Shown: one piece after another, positions 11,190 through 22,424 of the stretch
Layout: the number at the start of each line of letters is the position of its first letter
How positions within the stretch are numbered: the first letter of the stretch is position 1
Source: Sesamum alatum
Lineage: Eukaryota > Streptophyta > Magnoliopsida > Lamiales > Pedaliaceae
Reading direction: 5' to 3'
DNA length: 64,000 nucleotides
Assembly (NCBI GenBank): GCA_034509735.1
Contig: JACGWO010000007.1
Span: forward strand, 26,998,046 to 27,062,045
Notes under the pieces: model-generated
Told to the model about the DNA's origin: nothing
The model's input: the letters and a program-made list of their open reading frames with translations, nothing else
Database searches by the model: none
Made by a program: the position numbers and the translations under genes

Positions 11190-11760
11190 AGGAAAAGGTC
11201 AACAAAACTATGCAATCTATGAATGATATTGCAACGTTCATTATGTACCGTGTGATTTACTAGACTCTGGTGAGTACTTACTCTAATGCATCTTCAAACT
11301 TTCCAAAAGTTTCATCTAAAACTTTTAATATACATCTTACTATCACTAAAATTTTGATGTGCAGATTTGATAAGGAAGATGTTGTTACAGACTGGCCTAG
11401 CTAAAAAGATGCATGTTTCTTTTGTTAGCCCTTAAGGCCGTTTCTAGTTGTTTCGAAGAATTGGATGCGTCACACCTGTCAAAAAGATTGAATGGTTAGT
11501 AGGGATTCCAGAGGATAATTTGTATGGTTATCTTGAACGTTGTATGGGAGAAGAAAATTTACCTCAGTATGATTTTTTTAGTTTTGCAAATATTTGCCGT
11601 TAACCTTCCCTAACCCTCTCCGGTGGAGCAACCGTCGGTTTCTTTCCTGATTTGTTTAACCTTGGCTTCCTAACAGATGTATACTCTGATGACCATGATA
11701 TGCAGCCTTCTTCCATGCAATTCTATGTTTGAAGAATTTAAATGTTAACTAGCCCGAAAC
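11190..11760 (+). pseudogene. Fragment of an unrecognised intron-containing gene
   Basis: A GT-AG intron is visible between about 11271 (GTGAGTACTTACTC) and 11365 (TGATGTGCAG). A second acceptor, TTTATTTCCAG, ends at 11190. Downstream reading gives RFDKEDVVT, then after frameshifts LVGIPEDNLYGYLERCMGEE. The inverted copy at 36095-36412 keeps a 105-codon open frame with related sequence (LVGIPKDNMYCCLERCMEEE). I do not recognise the family. Intron retention argues that it was copied as DNA, not from mRNA. Several stops make the left copy non-functional. Confidence 0.55.
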
Positions 11761-12235
11761 GCACGCTCAATGTGTGTGCAATTACAATAATATTTTATTA
11801 AACTAATAATTTGTTATCAAAATAAAATTGAGTATAATAAAATAGAGAGAATAAATGGATGACAGAAAAATCATATATACAAAAAAATATGGATGAGTAA
11901 GATAATAAGTGGGGGAGAGTTACTTGAACATGGGAAGTGAACAATAAACAAAAGGTTAATTACACTTAGATTCCCTCTAAAAATATAAAATTACACTTTT
12001 CCCAAAGAATTTTCAAAGTTACACTTACACCCGTTTCAAAAATTCATTGTTTACACTTGAACCCCTTCCATCAGGGCTTGAACAAAAAGGTTGAGTTAAA
12101 CAAAAAAAATACATAAATTTTCCAATTTTACCCTCGTTCACAATTCACTATAATATTTTTATATTTATAAGGGAGTAAATATAATATATATATATATATA
12201 TATATATAAAGCCACAAATACGTAATTGTAATAAG

Positions 12236-13030
12236 TGTGGGCGCACAAGTGGAGCGCCACAAGGATCTAGCAAGGCCATGCACTTGGCCAGTTTCCCCCC
12301 AAAAAGTCGGGATATGGATAACATGGTATCCCCCAATTGACCTCTCTTAAACCAGGCAAGAGTCTCTTGAGACCTCCTGGTCACCCTCGGATATTGAAGA
12401 GGCCCATCCACAGTAACTACCCCTGACTCCTAGGGGTATAAGACTCCTTCCTCCCTCGCACTAGAAAAAGAATCACTATTAGCTACATTTTTAATGACTA
12501 TGGCTAAAATCCATGGTAAATAACTATTATTAACTACAGTTAAATAGAAATCAACACAAAAACTAACTTTTCCACCATGAAAAATTTATTTGTAACGGCT
12601 AAAAGTCGCGGTAAAAACGTTCGCTATGGCTTTTAGCCATGGAAAATGTTTTAATCACCATCGTAAAAACTATGGCCAACAACCGTTTCGTGGCCATGGT
12701 CAATGACTATTTGCTATGGCTATTTGGTATTAACCATGGCAGTTAGCCATGGTTAAATGTCCTATTTCTTGTAGTGTCGCCAGGGGATTCCAACTATAAA
12801 TATAGGTTTGGTCCCCCAGCCAGGGGGACACTTACTTAACTTTGCACAAACACTTATTCACTAACCAAATTTTTATCTCAATTTCTTTAGTATCATAGCT
12901 CGTCATTTCATTATCACGTTTCTATCATTTTATTCTAAAATCGCGTACTGACTTAAACGTCGAAGTGTTAACGTTTCTTTTGCAGGTCCCCATTTCAGGC
13001 TTGCTGGGAAGTTGGCCCTAGAGACCTTCA
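12236..13030 (+). mobile_element. LTR-like remnant (probable solo LTR), split by a CACTA MITE
   Basis: It starts TGTGGGCGCACAAG, has a TATA-like ACTATAAATATAGG near 12794, and ends with ACTGACTTAAACGTCGAAGTG and TTTTGCAGGTCCCCA. That 3' signature is shared with many plant Ty3/gypsy LTRs and recurs in this window at 24295-24332 and 51098-51140. The inverted partner is 34985-35452. No gag or pol is attached, hence the solo-LTR reading. The exact 5' boundary is uncertain. Confidence 0.5.
12459..12776. mobile_element. 318-bp CACTA-type MITE with TCG target duplication
   Basis: It begins CACTAGAAAAAG and ends TTCTTGTAGTG (reverse complement CACTACAAGAA). It is flanked on both sides by TCG (12456-12458 and 12777-12779). 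Internal motifs GGCTAAAAGTC, TTTTAGCCATGG and related inverted pieces look like subterminal repeats. The inverted arm lacks it: 35210-35235 reads straight through (reverse complement CCTCCCTCGCTAGGAGATTC), giving a pre-insertion site. No coding capacity is present, so it depends on a CACTA transposase from elsewhere. Its termini differ from those of the two large CACTA elements. Confidence 0.92.
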
Positions 13031-13310
13031 GTCCATGGACTCTATCTTATGTGCGTTTTTGCATGTGTCACTATAATGACTTCTCAAATGTAACATGTGA
13101 ACACCCACCAATGTTTGCATGGGTAAAAACCATAATTCCTTCAAGATTTAATTTTTTTTTCTTCAAAGTAGTTATATTCCCTGCCCCCCCAAAGTGCTTC
13201 CAAGCTGAAACACGTGCAAATTTTCTCTCCAGCAAAAACAAATCAACAACCAAATACCTAGCGGTTAGATTACAAACAAAAAGTTGTGTTTATCTCTTGT
13301 TCTCCTACTA
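13010..13310 (+). repeat. Segment conserved in both arms, no recognised function
   Basis: The stretch after the LTR-like end (GGCTTGCTGGGAAGTTGG through CAAATCAACAACC) has an inverted counterpart at 34740-35010. Short open frames exist on both strands, but none shows a known motif. It contains a homopolymer C/G tract (13181-13190) that is longer in the right copy (34809-34823). Confidence 0.5.
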
Positions 13311-13489
13311 AAGTTTCCCCTACTAAAGTTTCATATTTACACTCATATCCCCTATTAAAGTTGTGTTTATCTCTTGTTCCCGTTGATTTTTTTTCTTTTT
13401 GGCCTTAGATCTTTTTAAAATTAATTAGTAAGTACATTATAGCCATCTATAGGGCATATGAAAAATATTTTTTCTAAAATACTTGCCTA

Positions 13490-13938
13490 CACTTGGTGTT
13501 CTGTAACAAACGGTAAAGATCATGCCACATCAATATAATCTGTTAACGTGGCAGTATGAGAACATCTTATATAAGTGAGTGTGAATATCGCTAGGAAGAA
13601 TTGTCCCCATTATATTCACTCTTTATATATTTACACACACACACACGCTTACATAAATAATTACCTTTTGATTACTTTGCTCGCACTCTTGCATTTGTTT
13701 CAACTCTCTATTTACTCAGTCTCTCAATCACACATACTCCACACAACACTTTTTGCACAAGAAACAATAACGCACAACTCAAATGATGAAAGCGATGTAG
13801 ATCTTTATTCAACTACATGTAAACTTCAATTGTATTGTAAAGTTTTACATGAGCTCTAACATATGTTAATTTTCATCTTCAAATTGGAACTAATACTGAA
13901 GAAAGAATACTTCTATGGGTGTTGAGGGTTAATGGTGT
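13490..13938 (+). repeat. Hairpin-promoter repeat family, unit 2, truncated
   Basis: It has the family hairpin with a damaged right arm (13503-13555), TTATATAAG at 13567, an AC-rich leader, the first ORF piece (THNSNDESDVDLYS near 13775) and the second piece up to GGGTTAATGGTGTGG at 13938. There it stops abruptly against the MULE remnant. The inverted partner 33770-34325 continues past this point, so the left copy was broken by insertion or deletion. Confidence 0.7.
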
Positions 13939-15366
13939 GGAGCAAGTGTGTAAACTGCATCAATTAACCCCTTCTGCCTGTCAGATATGAAATGCCCATC
14001 TCCTCTCATCAGCAGCCCCGATATCCCTCAGCAACAGCTTTAAAAACCGACTCCCAACTATCTACCTTTTCAACCTCAACAAATGCAAATGCCATTGGAT
14101 ATATGTCCCACAGCTGATAACAATTGACCCTTATACACCCCTTTCAAAAAGCACCCATCCACCCCAATTATAGGTCTGCATCCATTCAGAAAAACCCTCC
14201 CTTAACCCTGAAAAACAACATACATTCTCTGCAATATAGGGGAACTCAAAGCCCTATCAACCTTCAAGGTAAGGGTGCTACTAGGATTGTGTTTTGCAAC
14301 TATGGCATAATAATCATGAGTCTTATGATATTGTTCTTTTATGTTCCCCCTCACCAGCTAATGCATGTCTTTTTGCCCTATATACCTTGTTGGTTAAAAT
14401 GAAAACCAGGTTATAGAAAATAGGCACCATTAGCACATATATAAATTAGTAAAGGGACCCCACACAAGACCCCATATATATTAAAAAAATCGAATTGTAA
14501 TAAAAAAGAACCCCAAAAATAAAATTTTGTCTCCATTTGCAGAGCACTAATTAAAGGAGTTGGGGATCCAGTTTCTTTTACAAAATATGCCAAAACCCCT
14601 CATTTTTACCCGTTCAAAAAACCCTAATTTTTCAAAGAAGAATATTTCTGTTTTATGCAAGTCTATGTCATTTTAATTTTTGAAGCATTTGGGCTCTTAT
14701 TCTTGTTTCTTCATCTTTATTTGTTTGAGGAATGAACATATTGGTTTTTGGTATATATGCACATTCAGCTAGCTATTTCCAAGAAGGATTACAAAAGGTT
14801 CAGGCTTGTGGGGACCATCTTTTTCTTTTTGTAAAAAATCGCTTCACAAACACTACAAATATAAACAATATGAAGAATACCTACCTTTTGTGCCTATTTT
14901 CAATTTCAGATTCGCAGGTTTGTCGCTTCCTTTGTCTTCTTCGTTTTCTTCTTTTCCTCGCAAATCACTTGAAAATACACCGTGGGTTTTCTCTCAATGA
15001 TGCAAACAAATATTTCCATCTATTTCTGGTAGTAAAAATCAAAATCTATCTTCCAAAATTTTCCCCTAAATCAAACCCAAGAACCCTAGAAATTTATTCA
15101 CCCTTTCTTCTCTCTTTTTTTTTTCTCACTTTCTCACTCTTCAATTTACCGTCATCTCTCAAATATATAGGTAAAATGCACTCAATTTCACTGAAGGGTA
15201 TAACAGAAGTTCACTAATTTTTCTAACGCCGTTAGTTGTACAAAGTCAAAAGGGGAGAGTGTGCAGACTTTTATAAAACACAGGGTACCATTTAGCCTAT
15301 TTTCATATCACAGGTTTTTTAGCATTTTCGCTAAAAGACGAGGGGGGGGGGGTTGCATTTTACCCT
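13939..15366 (-). mobile_element. Mutator-like element (MULE) remnant
   Basis: This segment is absent from the inverted arm, where different sequence stands between the flanking homologies. On the minus strand it carries a transposase piece (13960-14290). Its right edge reads, on the minus strand, AGGGTAAAATGCAACCCC, which could be a terminal inverted repeat, followed by a plausible 5' leader with GTACCCTGTGTTTTATAAAA. No matching inverted end was found on the left side, so the element is probably truncated. Confidence 0.55.
13960..14300 (-). pseudogene. MULE (MuDR-type) transposase fragment
   Basis: Minus-strand reading gives, across frameshifts, GCRPIIGVDGCFLKGVYKGQ, LLSAVGH, PMAFAFVEVEKVDSWE and a following FKAV region. 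This is the characteristic MULE domain around the first catalytic aspartate (DGCFLKG). Only about 100 residues remain and at least two frameshifts are present, so it is dead. Identification rests on motif order in a well-known plant family; which MULE clade it belongs to cannot be told. Confidence 0.75.
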
Positions 15367-15509
15367 AAATTTAATTTAGCTATACCATCAATTTCACAAT
15401 GAATACTCAGCCTTCAACCAAATTTTCAAAATTGAGACTTTATTATTTACATGGGCATGTAACTTTCATTCACAATTCATTACTATTCAATATATTAAAA
15501 GAAGAGGAG

Positions 15510-15559
<50 letters not shown>

Positions 15560-15560
15560 A
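15510..15560. repeat. GA microsatellite
   Basis: A GA run, briefly interrupted by AGAAGAGAG. The counterpart in the right arm is the CT run at 31677-31706. Confidence 0.9.
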
Positions 15561-15829
15561 TATTTCCCACATAGCAAAATCTTGTATCCAAAAATAAAAA
15601 ATAAAAAAGAAACATTGTGAAGTCAAATTTTTTTTCTAAAAGTTTTATTTTAAAAATCAAGAAAAACAAAGGGATTGTATTTACACTTCAAATCTTGAGC
15701 ACTTACCATTTTTTAAGTTAGTACTTCTTATAAAATTTATATTTAAAATAAAATATTTCAAAAAGAGAAGAAGATGCACAAATGTATATCTAAAAAAACA
15801 AAAGAGAAGCAAAAAGAAAGAAATAAAGA

Positions 15830-16285
15830 TCTGACATTGCTGTTGCGCTCTTGGAGGTACTTGTTGTGAGTGGTGCCGGCACATTAAAATTAAGTACCTC
15901 CAAAAAGATCACACTATTGGCCATCCAACACCAGTAAAAGTAGTCTTTCCCAATATTAATTCCATTTACAAGATGAAAATCAACATATGTTAGAGATCAT
16001 ACAAAAACTATAAAATACAAAACTATAAAACACTAAATATAGATCGACATTGTTTCCATTATTTTAGTTGTGCGCCATTGTTTCTTGTGCACAGAAAGTA
16101 TTGTGTGGAGTATGTGCCTATGAGAGAGACTGGGTAAATAGAGAATGAAAGACAAAGGCAAGAGCGTGAGCAAACAAAGTGATAGGAATTATGTATGCGA
16201 GTGTTTCTGTTAGTAAATATGTAAAGAGTGAATCTAATGGACACAATTCTCTCTACGATATCTACACTGGCTTATATAAGATGTT
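15830..16285 (-). repeat. Hairpin-promoter repeat family, unit 3 (minus strand)
   Basis: Read on the minus strand, TTATATAAG (16270-16278) is followed by a leader with TTTACTAACAGAAACACTCG. The first ORF piece starts ATGGCGCACAAC at about 16080. The second piece lies near 15965-15860, with the proline-rich end CCGGCACCACTC and the conserved CTCCAAGAGCGCAACAGCAAT. It is arranged back-to-back with unit 4 around one shared promoter region. Confidence 0.7.
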
Positions 16286-16560
16286 TTCATAACAAACAGT
16301 GAGTGTGATGCCATGTCAACATATCATATTTATGCAATTCACAGTCACAGACATAAACTTATTTATTGTTTGCTCTCTGTCTTTGTTTCCACTCTCTATT
16401 GCCAGTCTCTCTCATACACATACTCCAGACAACACTTTGTGCGCAAAAGAAACAATCGCACACAACTCAAATGATAGAAGCAATGTAGATCTTTACTTAG
16501 CAAAATTTCTCCTTGTAGATGGAACCAATACAGGAAAGACCTTTGTTCTTTTGAAGTGTT
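16285..16560 (+). repeat. Hairpin-promoter repeat family, unit 4, truncated
   Basis: It is divergent from unit 3. It has the CCATGTCAACATATCATATT half-hairpin, a leader with TCTCTCATACACATACTCC, the first ORF piece (HNSNDRSNVDLYL near 16461) and then DGTNTGK near 16520. The second piece stops after about 10 codons and passes into an unrelated palindrome (AGAAGCACCTTGGGGGTGCT at 16600). Confidence 0.65.
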
Positions 16561-16641
16561 CGAGATGCCTCTACAAAAAGCATTTTTGAGCCAAAAGCTA
16601 GAAGCACCTTGGGGGTGCTTCTATAGCTTTTTTTACTGTCA

Positions 16642-17275
16642 CATTACAAAAAAAATGCGGGAATTGGAACGGATAAAATACGTTCCTAACGGTAAGTGGA
16701 ACTATTACGAAAAATCGTTGATGACGTCACTTTCGCGTAATGGTAGTCCAAAGGTATAGGAACGGCAAGACCATTCCTATTGTGTGCCAACGTATGTGTG
16801 CCAATATGTAAACCCATTACCGTTCCAAAAATATATTTTGGTATTCCATTTGGAACACATGTGTAAAAATTGGAACGGCTACTCGACCGAAAACACGTAT
16901 CGTTTCCTATATGTGTTCCAAATCTCGGCTCTATTTGAACCGGTTGCTTGACCTTTCCAATATGTAGTGCTAAATGAGACCCTTTTACGCCATTAGCAAA
17001 AATGTAATGCAATGATCGTTCCAAATTGTGGGTATATAGGAAATGCAGTGTTGTTACAATAATCGTTCCCAACTGTGATCTAATTAGGAACGGTCACGTT
17101 GTGTGTGACTAATACCGTTCCTAATATTCCATAACGGCTATATTACACCGATAATATTACCGTTGTTACATCCGTTCCAGCTACCGTCCTAAAGCTGGAT
17201 CAACGGCTATATTTCAACGGCTAGTTGTGTGTTCCAAATAATATTTCAATGCCTGTTCCAATATTTTTCTATATA
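16642..17275. repeat. 5' terminal inverted repeat and subterminal array of CACTA copy 2
   Basis: The 24-bp terminal repeat is followed by about 20 GGAACGG/CCGTTCC motifs on both strands, with variants, up to about 17260. The array stops shortly before the TATA-like TATATATA near 17270 and the start of the transposase gene. Confidence 0.85.
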
Positions 17276-17515
17276 TATGTCCCCCTTCTTTCTCATTGTT
17301 CTTATAATTACTTTCCAACTCATTTTTTTCTAACTCCCCCTGTTGATTCTTTATATGGAAAATCGAACATATCAATTATTTGAGCGAATTTTGCATTGTT
17401 ATTGATAGGTGTTTTGCTCAGGTAAGAAGTTGAAATTCTGTAATGATTAGTTATATATATATATATATAATATTCTCGTTATTTAATTACTGTTGTGAAT
17501 TACGTAGGACCAATC

Positions 17516-19814
17516 ATGTTAAGACAGTTGAGGACATGGATGTATGATCGAGACGTGCTGGGTGTGACGCCGGAGTTTGAGGACGATTGTTACAACAATT
17601 TTTAGAATAGACCCAGTCTCAGCGTGCATATATGGACGGGGAGAAGATTAAGTGGCCCTGCCGGAAGTGCAAAAGTGAACGGTTCAAAAAACACCAGACG
17701 ATGGTAAATTTTAACTTGTGTATGAAAGGGTTTATGCCAGAGTATTATAATTGGACTTCACATGGTGAGGAGAGGGTGCAGGAATAGTTTGAAGCATTGA
17801 CAGCGCCCCATGTGCTGCCACCCGTTGAGGAAGGAGGGTAGTTCGCATTGGGGTAATGTAGCTCAGATGGATTGGCGCAGAGGATGGTATTCGATGCCGC
17901 CGGGCCGTCTTTCTGGGTCTTCGTACAACCAGGAGGGACCGGCTGATGATGATACTCGGTATTGTCCATCTGATGTGGGTCCTAGTTCATATTACGATTC
18001 GGAGCCCTATGATTATGTGTCTGGTTGTCAGACTGTTTTTTTGATGTAGTTCTATGCTGCGGACCAACCGTTGTGGAACAGCTGCACCACCTCTCAGTTC
18101 GTCAATTGCTTCTTTGGTGAATGTCACGGCCGAATGGGGTTTTTCTGAGCATACATATAATTGCTTATGCCAGTGGGTTGATACTGTAATGCCCTGCGAT
18201 CACAATTTTCCCCGCGGATTATTACAATACGAAGAAATTGATAAGAGAATTGGTTTACCAGTTCAGAAGATTGATGCTTGCAAAAACGGTTGCATGTTGT
18301 ATGGAAAGATGATATTGATTTGGAATATTGCAAGTTTTGTGGAGACGCTAGGTACAAGCCCACCAGTGACAGAAATCCTGAACGCAAAAAGTCTCCGTAT
18401 GCCATTCTTAGGTATCTAGCGCTTACCCCTCGGCTATAGAGGTTGTATGCATCGGAGGCCACAGCAGAGCATATGACTTGGCATGCGAGCTATCAGACGG
18501 AGGAAGGATCCATGTGTCATCCGTCTGATGCAGAGACTTGGAAGCCATTTTACCGGACGTATCCTGATTTTGCAGCTGAGCCTTGTAATGTTGGCCTGTG
18601 ATACTTACACCGTACAATCTCCCACCGGGAATGTGCATAAAAGTCTGAGTATATGTTCCTAACGATGGTGATCCCTGGCCCATCAAATTCCGAAACGTCT
18701 TATCGATGTCTACTTGGAGTTGTTAATCGAGGAGTTGCAGAATTTATGGCATGTGGGTGTACGTACGCACAAAACTGCGACAAACCAGGCATTCATGATG
18801 CATGCCGCATTGATGTGGACAGTGAACGACTTTCCTACTTATGAGATGGCGTCTGGATGGAGTATCCGCCAGGTGTTATGGGTGTCCAGTTTGTATGGAG
18901 GACACACGGATTCTATTTAAAACACGGTCAGAAGGCATGCGATTTTGACTGTCACAGACAGTCCTACCACCGGATCATCCTTATCGCAGGAACAAGAAAG
19001 CCTTCACTAATAATTGAATGGAGAGGAAGGTTGCACGTCCTTGGCTGACTGGAGAGCAGATCCGAACCCGTGTCAATGCGTTAGTGTGGCGGTCGAACAA
19101 CCGTTGAGTGAACTGGAAGGCTATGGTGTTGATCATAAGTGGATGAAGAGAAAACATCTTCTGGGAGCTTGAATACTGGGGGGCGCATCTGATACGACCA
19201 ATTTTGATGTCATGCATATTGAGAAGAATATTTTTGATAATATATTAATACTATGATGGACATCAAGGGAAAAACGAGGGACAATCTTAATTCAGGAAGG
19301 ATCTCAAGATCATATGTAATCGGCCGGAGCTAGAGGTGGATGAAAGGAGACCGAACGTGATGCCCAAAGCGGTATATACACTGACGAAGGATCAAAAGAA
19401 GAAGATATATGAGTGGATTCGTTGTCTTAGGTTTCCTGATGGGTATGCCTCTAACATGGCCCGTTGCGTCGACATGAAAGAGTTAAGGATGCACGACATG
19501 AAGAGTCATGATTGTCATGTATTTATGCAAAAGTTGATACCGGTTGCCTTCCATGCTTCCAGAGCACGGAAAATATTCCTCCATCTTTCAAAACAAAAAA
19601 AATGCAAAATCTTCCAAAACAAAAAAATGCAAAATATTTCCTCCATCTTTTTTCGACTCAAATAAGCATCTAATTGTTCACCTTACATATGAGGTGCGCG
19701 TTGAGAATACAGCTGGTCGTTGATCATGGAGCAGGGACATCGCGCTCGCTAGACAGTGAATCCGATAATGAAGATAGCTTTGACGAGGCTGAGTCCGATG
19801 AAGAGACTTATTGA
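17516..19814 (+). pseudogene. TNP2-type CACTA transposase, decayed and internally deleted
   Basis: The likely start is ATG at 17516 (MLRQLRTWMYDRD), after an intron-like acceptor. A transposase-associated N-terminal region follows (GEKIKWPCRKCKSERF, then YYNWTSHGEE). The TNP2 core comes next, with CKFCGDARYKPT, TAEHMTWHASYQTEEGSMCH and DERRPNVMPKAVYTL. Numerous stops and frameshifts are present. Relative to copy 1, everything equivalent to 1443-2746 is missing: the sequence passes from GAGGTGCGCGTTGAG directly to AATACAGCTGGTCGTTGATC near 19708. The C-terminal DUF4218 and DUF4216 regions are therefore gone, while the acidic tail ending at 19814 remains. Confidence 0.88.
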
Positions 19815-19914
19815 ATTTTTTTGAAACTTTCTTGTCATTTTTTTGTAAACCTTATTGTAAAAATTATATTAGATATATGTATCTTTATTATTTTAAGAAA
19901 TCAGAATAAATTTT

Positions 19915-20400
19915 AAAAATTGGAACGGAAATTATATACTACGACCGTTCCTAATACAGGTACAACTTTTTGAATAGGCGCCAAACAAAGAAAAATTGGG
20001 AAAATTTGAATTAGGAACGGTCCAAATTTCCTACGATCGTTCCTATTATAGGTACAATTTTCCGAATATGGCCCTACTTAAAAAAAATTGAGGAAAATTT
20101 GATTTGGGAACCGGTCGGTGAAAACCTAAGAGCGTTCCTAATCTAGGTACAATTTTTCAATTGATGCCTACTAAAAAATTGGCTCCGAGCTCGAATTAGG
20201 AACATTCATACCAATTGGTAGATCGTTCCAAAGTAAGGTCCAATATTTTATTTTGGCGCCCAATGAAAATTTGTGGAAAATCAACTTTTGGAGCGGTCCT
20301 TTTATAGCCGATCATTCCTAGAGAAAATTGCTAGGAACCGTTCCTAAGGCAATTAAGATCGTTCCAAATTGGGTTATTGTAATGTGTGTTTTGCCTAATT
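19915..20400. repeat. Internal GGAACGG array of CACTA copy 2
   Basis: It corresponds to 2960-3480 in copy 1, with about a dozen motifs (for example GGAACGGTCC at 20024 and ACCGTTCCTA at 20338). It shows that the internal array pre-dates the split of the two copies. Confidence 0.8.
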
Positions 20401-20668
20401 TGGACGAGATCTCAACATCCGTGAGCCGGATCGACACCATTTTTAAACACATACAAGATTATGAATATGAATTCATATCTAACGGTCTGATTTTCAATTA
20501 GCAACCTAGATTTAAGGATGCAACTGTTCTTATTACGATGAATACTGACCAGATACGATATCTCGATATCCGCACACTAAATTTTTCCAAAACTACATAT
20601 AATGTATTATTTTGTATGGTACATCATATCTAACGGTCTGATTAGAATTTTGACAGTCTGATTATGCC

Positions 20669-22206
20669 ATGGTCGTGGCTGCGGTCGCGACTCACCGGCC
20701 ATACCGCCGGTCGATGTTGCTTCCCAGTGTGGGGAAGCAGTGTTCCGACCAGCACCAAGGGTAGAGTAGGCACCTGCAGCACCTGCATCACCTGCGCCGG
20801 ATCAGCAGCCCGGTCCGTTTACCACTGCACCCGTTGAGGAAGGTGTCGGACCATCTACTCCCACACCGGCGGTAGATCTAGCCCGTCCATGGGCTGCCCC
20901 ACCACCACCACCCCCACTTGCCCCACCACTCCCGCCACCATCCGCGCGCCAGTATATCACACTCGCCGACGCGAGGTATATGTATATTTGTTTTAAATTT
21001 TTCTGTAATTTAAATTATTATTTTTATGTCAAACTAATTATTATATAATTTCAGGATGGATTGGAAGATACACGAGCGCACCACACGCGGTGGTGCGAGG
21101 ACACTATCCCCACCCTTGGGGTTGTTTGCGCCAGGTGCCGCCAGAGCACCAGCATTTCTGGTTCGAGAGCTTGAAGGTGACGTTAATTTCAGTTAAATGG
21201 TATTAATTAAATTTTTATGTTAAATTTTTTAACAATCTGAGTATATATTTTCTTTTTTTTTTTATACAGATGACGTACTGGTGGGACTGCAATGACGAGT
21301 CCATGTTCAAGATCTTCCACATCTGGGCGGGGAAGTTCCTCCGCAAGAAGTTCGTCCTCACCAGACAGTCTCTGGTGAAGCCTCTTTGCCTGGTGAACGA
21401 AATATGGCGGCAACTCCTACTGTACTGGGACAGCCCGGAGTTCAAGGAAGAGGACGCCAAGAACAAGGCCAACCGGTCTGCCAACCCAGCCGCATCCGCT
21501 ACTGTGTACCACGGGGGTTCTGCCTCCGTCGGTATGCAAAAACGGAAGATGGTAAGATATTTAATCTTATTTAAAGTATTTATTATTATTAAATTATAAA
21601 TGTAATAACTGTTTCTGATTTCTTTTTACAGGAGGAGCAGCTCGGCCGGCCAGTGAAGCAGATGGATTTATTCTCCAGATGCTACAAGAAGAAGGCTGAT
21701 GGCGGTTGGAGCGGCCTGAGGGCAGCGGAGGTGGCGGTAAGTTGGAAATTAAATTTTCTAATTTATTTTTTTTAATGTTTGAAAATAACAATAATAATAA
21801 TTTACTATTTTTGCAGGAGACGTTCCAGAAGTTGCTGGAGGATCACCAGTCTCAGGCCACGGCAAATACTGGGGATCGTCCGGCCGAATCAGAGGGCTCG
21901 GTGGCGCAGACCGAGCAGGAGTTGTGGCTGGCTGCAGTCGGGGCAAGAACAAGGGTCGGGTATTCGGTCTTGGTTCTGAGGCCCACGGTCTCAGCCAGAC
22001 CATTACCTCACCATCACCACCGCCACTACCACCGCCACCGCCAACGTCAAACTTGGAGGATCGCATGGTCCGGTTGGAGGAGATGATGGTGGATATGATG
22101 GGTATGATAAAGACCCGGCAGACCAATAACTCCGCTGCCGGGCCGTCACGGCCCTCTAGAGAAACCCCCCCCCCCCACCTGTTCAGACGTTGATGATATG
22201 GACTAG
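20669..22206 (+). pseudogene. Second CACTA gene, Ptta/En/Spm Transposase_24-like, five exons
   Basis: Exons with GT-AG borders: 20669-20975 (proline/alanine-rich, 5' end lost in a deletion junction at GCCATG), 21055-21176, 21270-21551 (MTYWWDCNDESMFKIFHIW and following KFVLTRQSLVKP), 21632-21736 (EEQLGRPVKQMDLFSRCYKK) and 21817-22206 (ETFQKLLEDHQSQ, then a proline-rich stretch and the coiled-coil-like DRMVRLEEMMVDMMGMIKT). The third exon is open throughout, unlike copy 1. The first exon has one in-frame stop, and the last exon has an indel near 21945 and a poly-C tract at 22165. It is better preserved than copy 1 but still probably non-functional. No promoter remains upstream, because the leader present in copy 1 is missing. 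Confidence 0.8.
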
Positions 22207-22424
22207 GACGAGGGGACGGGGAGTAGATTTAGAACTTTTTTTGTTTTATTTTTGTTATTAAATTGGATAATATTTTTATTTAATATAATTTTTATTTCTA
22301 AATTATGCATTTTTTCATATTTAAATAATAATTATAAAACCAAATTAAAAAATATTATTAATAATTTAATATATATTTTAATGATAATAATTATTACTAT
22401 AAAAAAATTAATGATTCTTATTTA

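Noticed and set aside
14732..15217. 161-codon plus-strand frame
   Set aside because: Low-complexity Phe/Ser/Leu-rich composition, no domain, and it lies antisense to the probable MULE 5' region.
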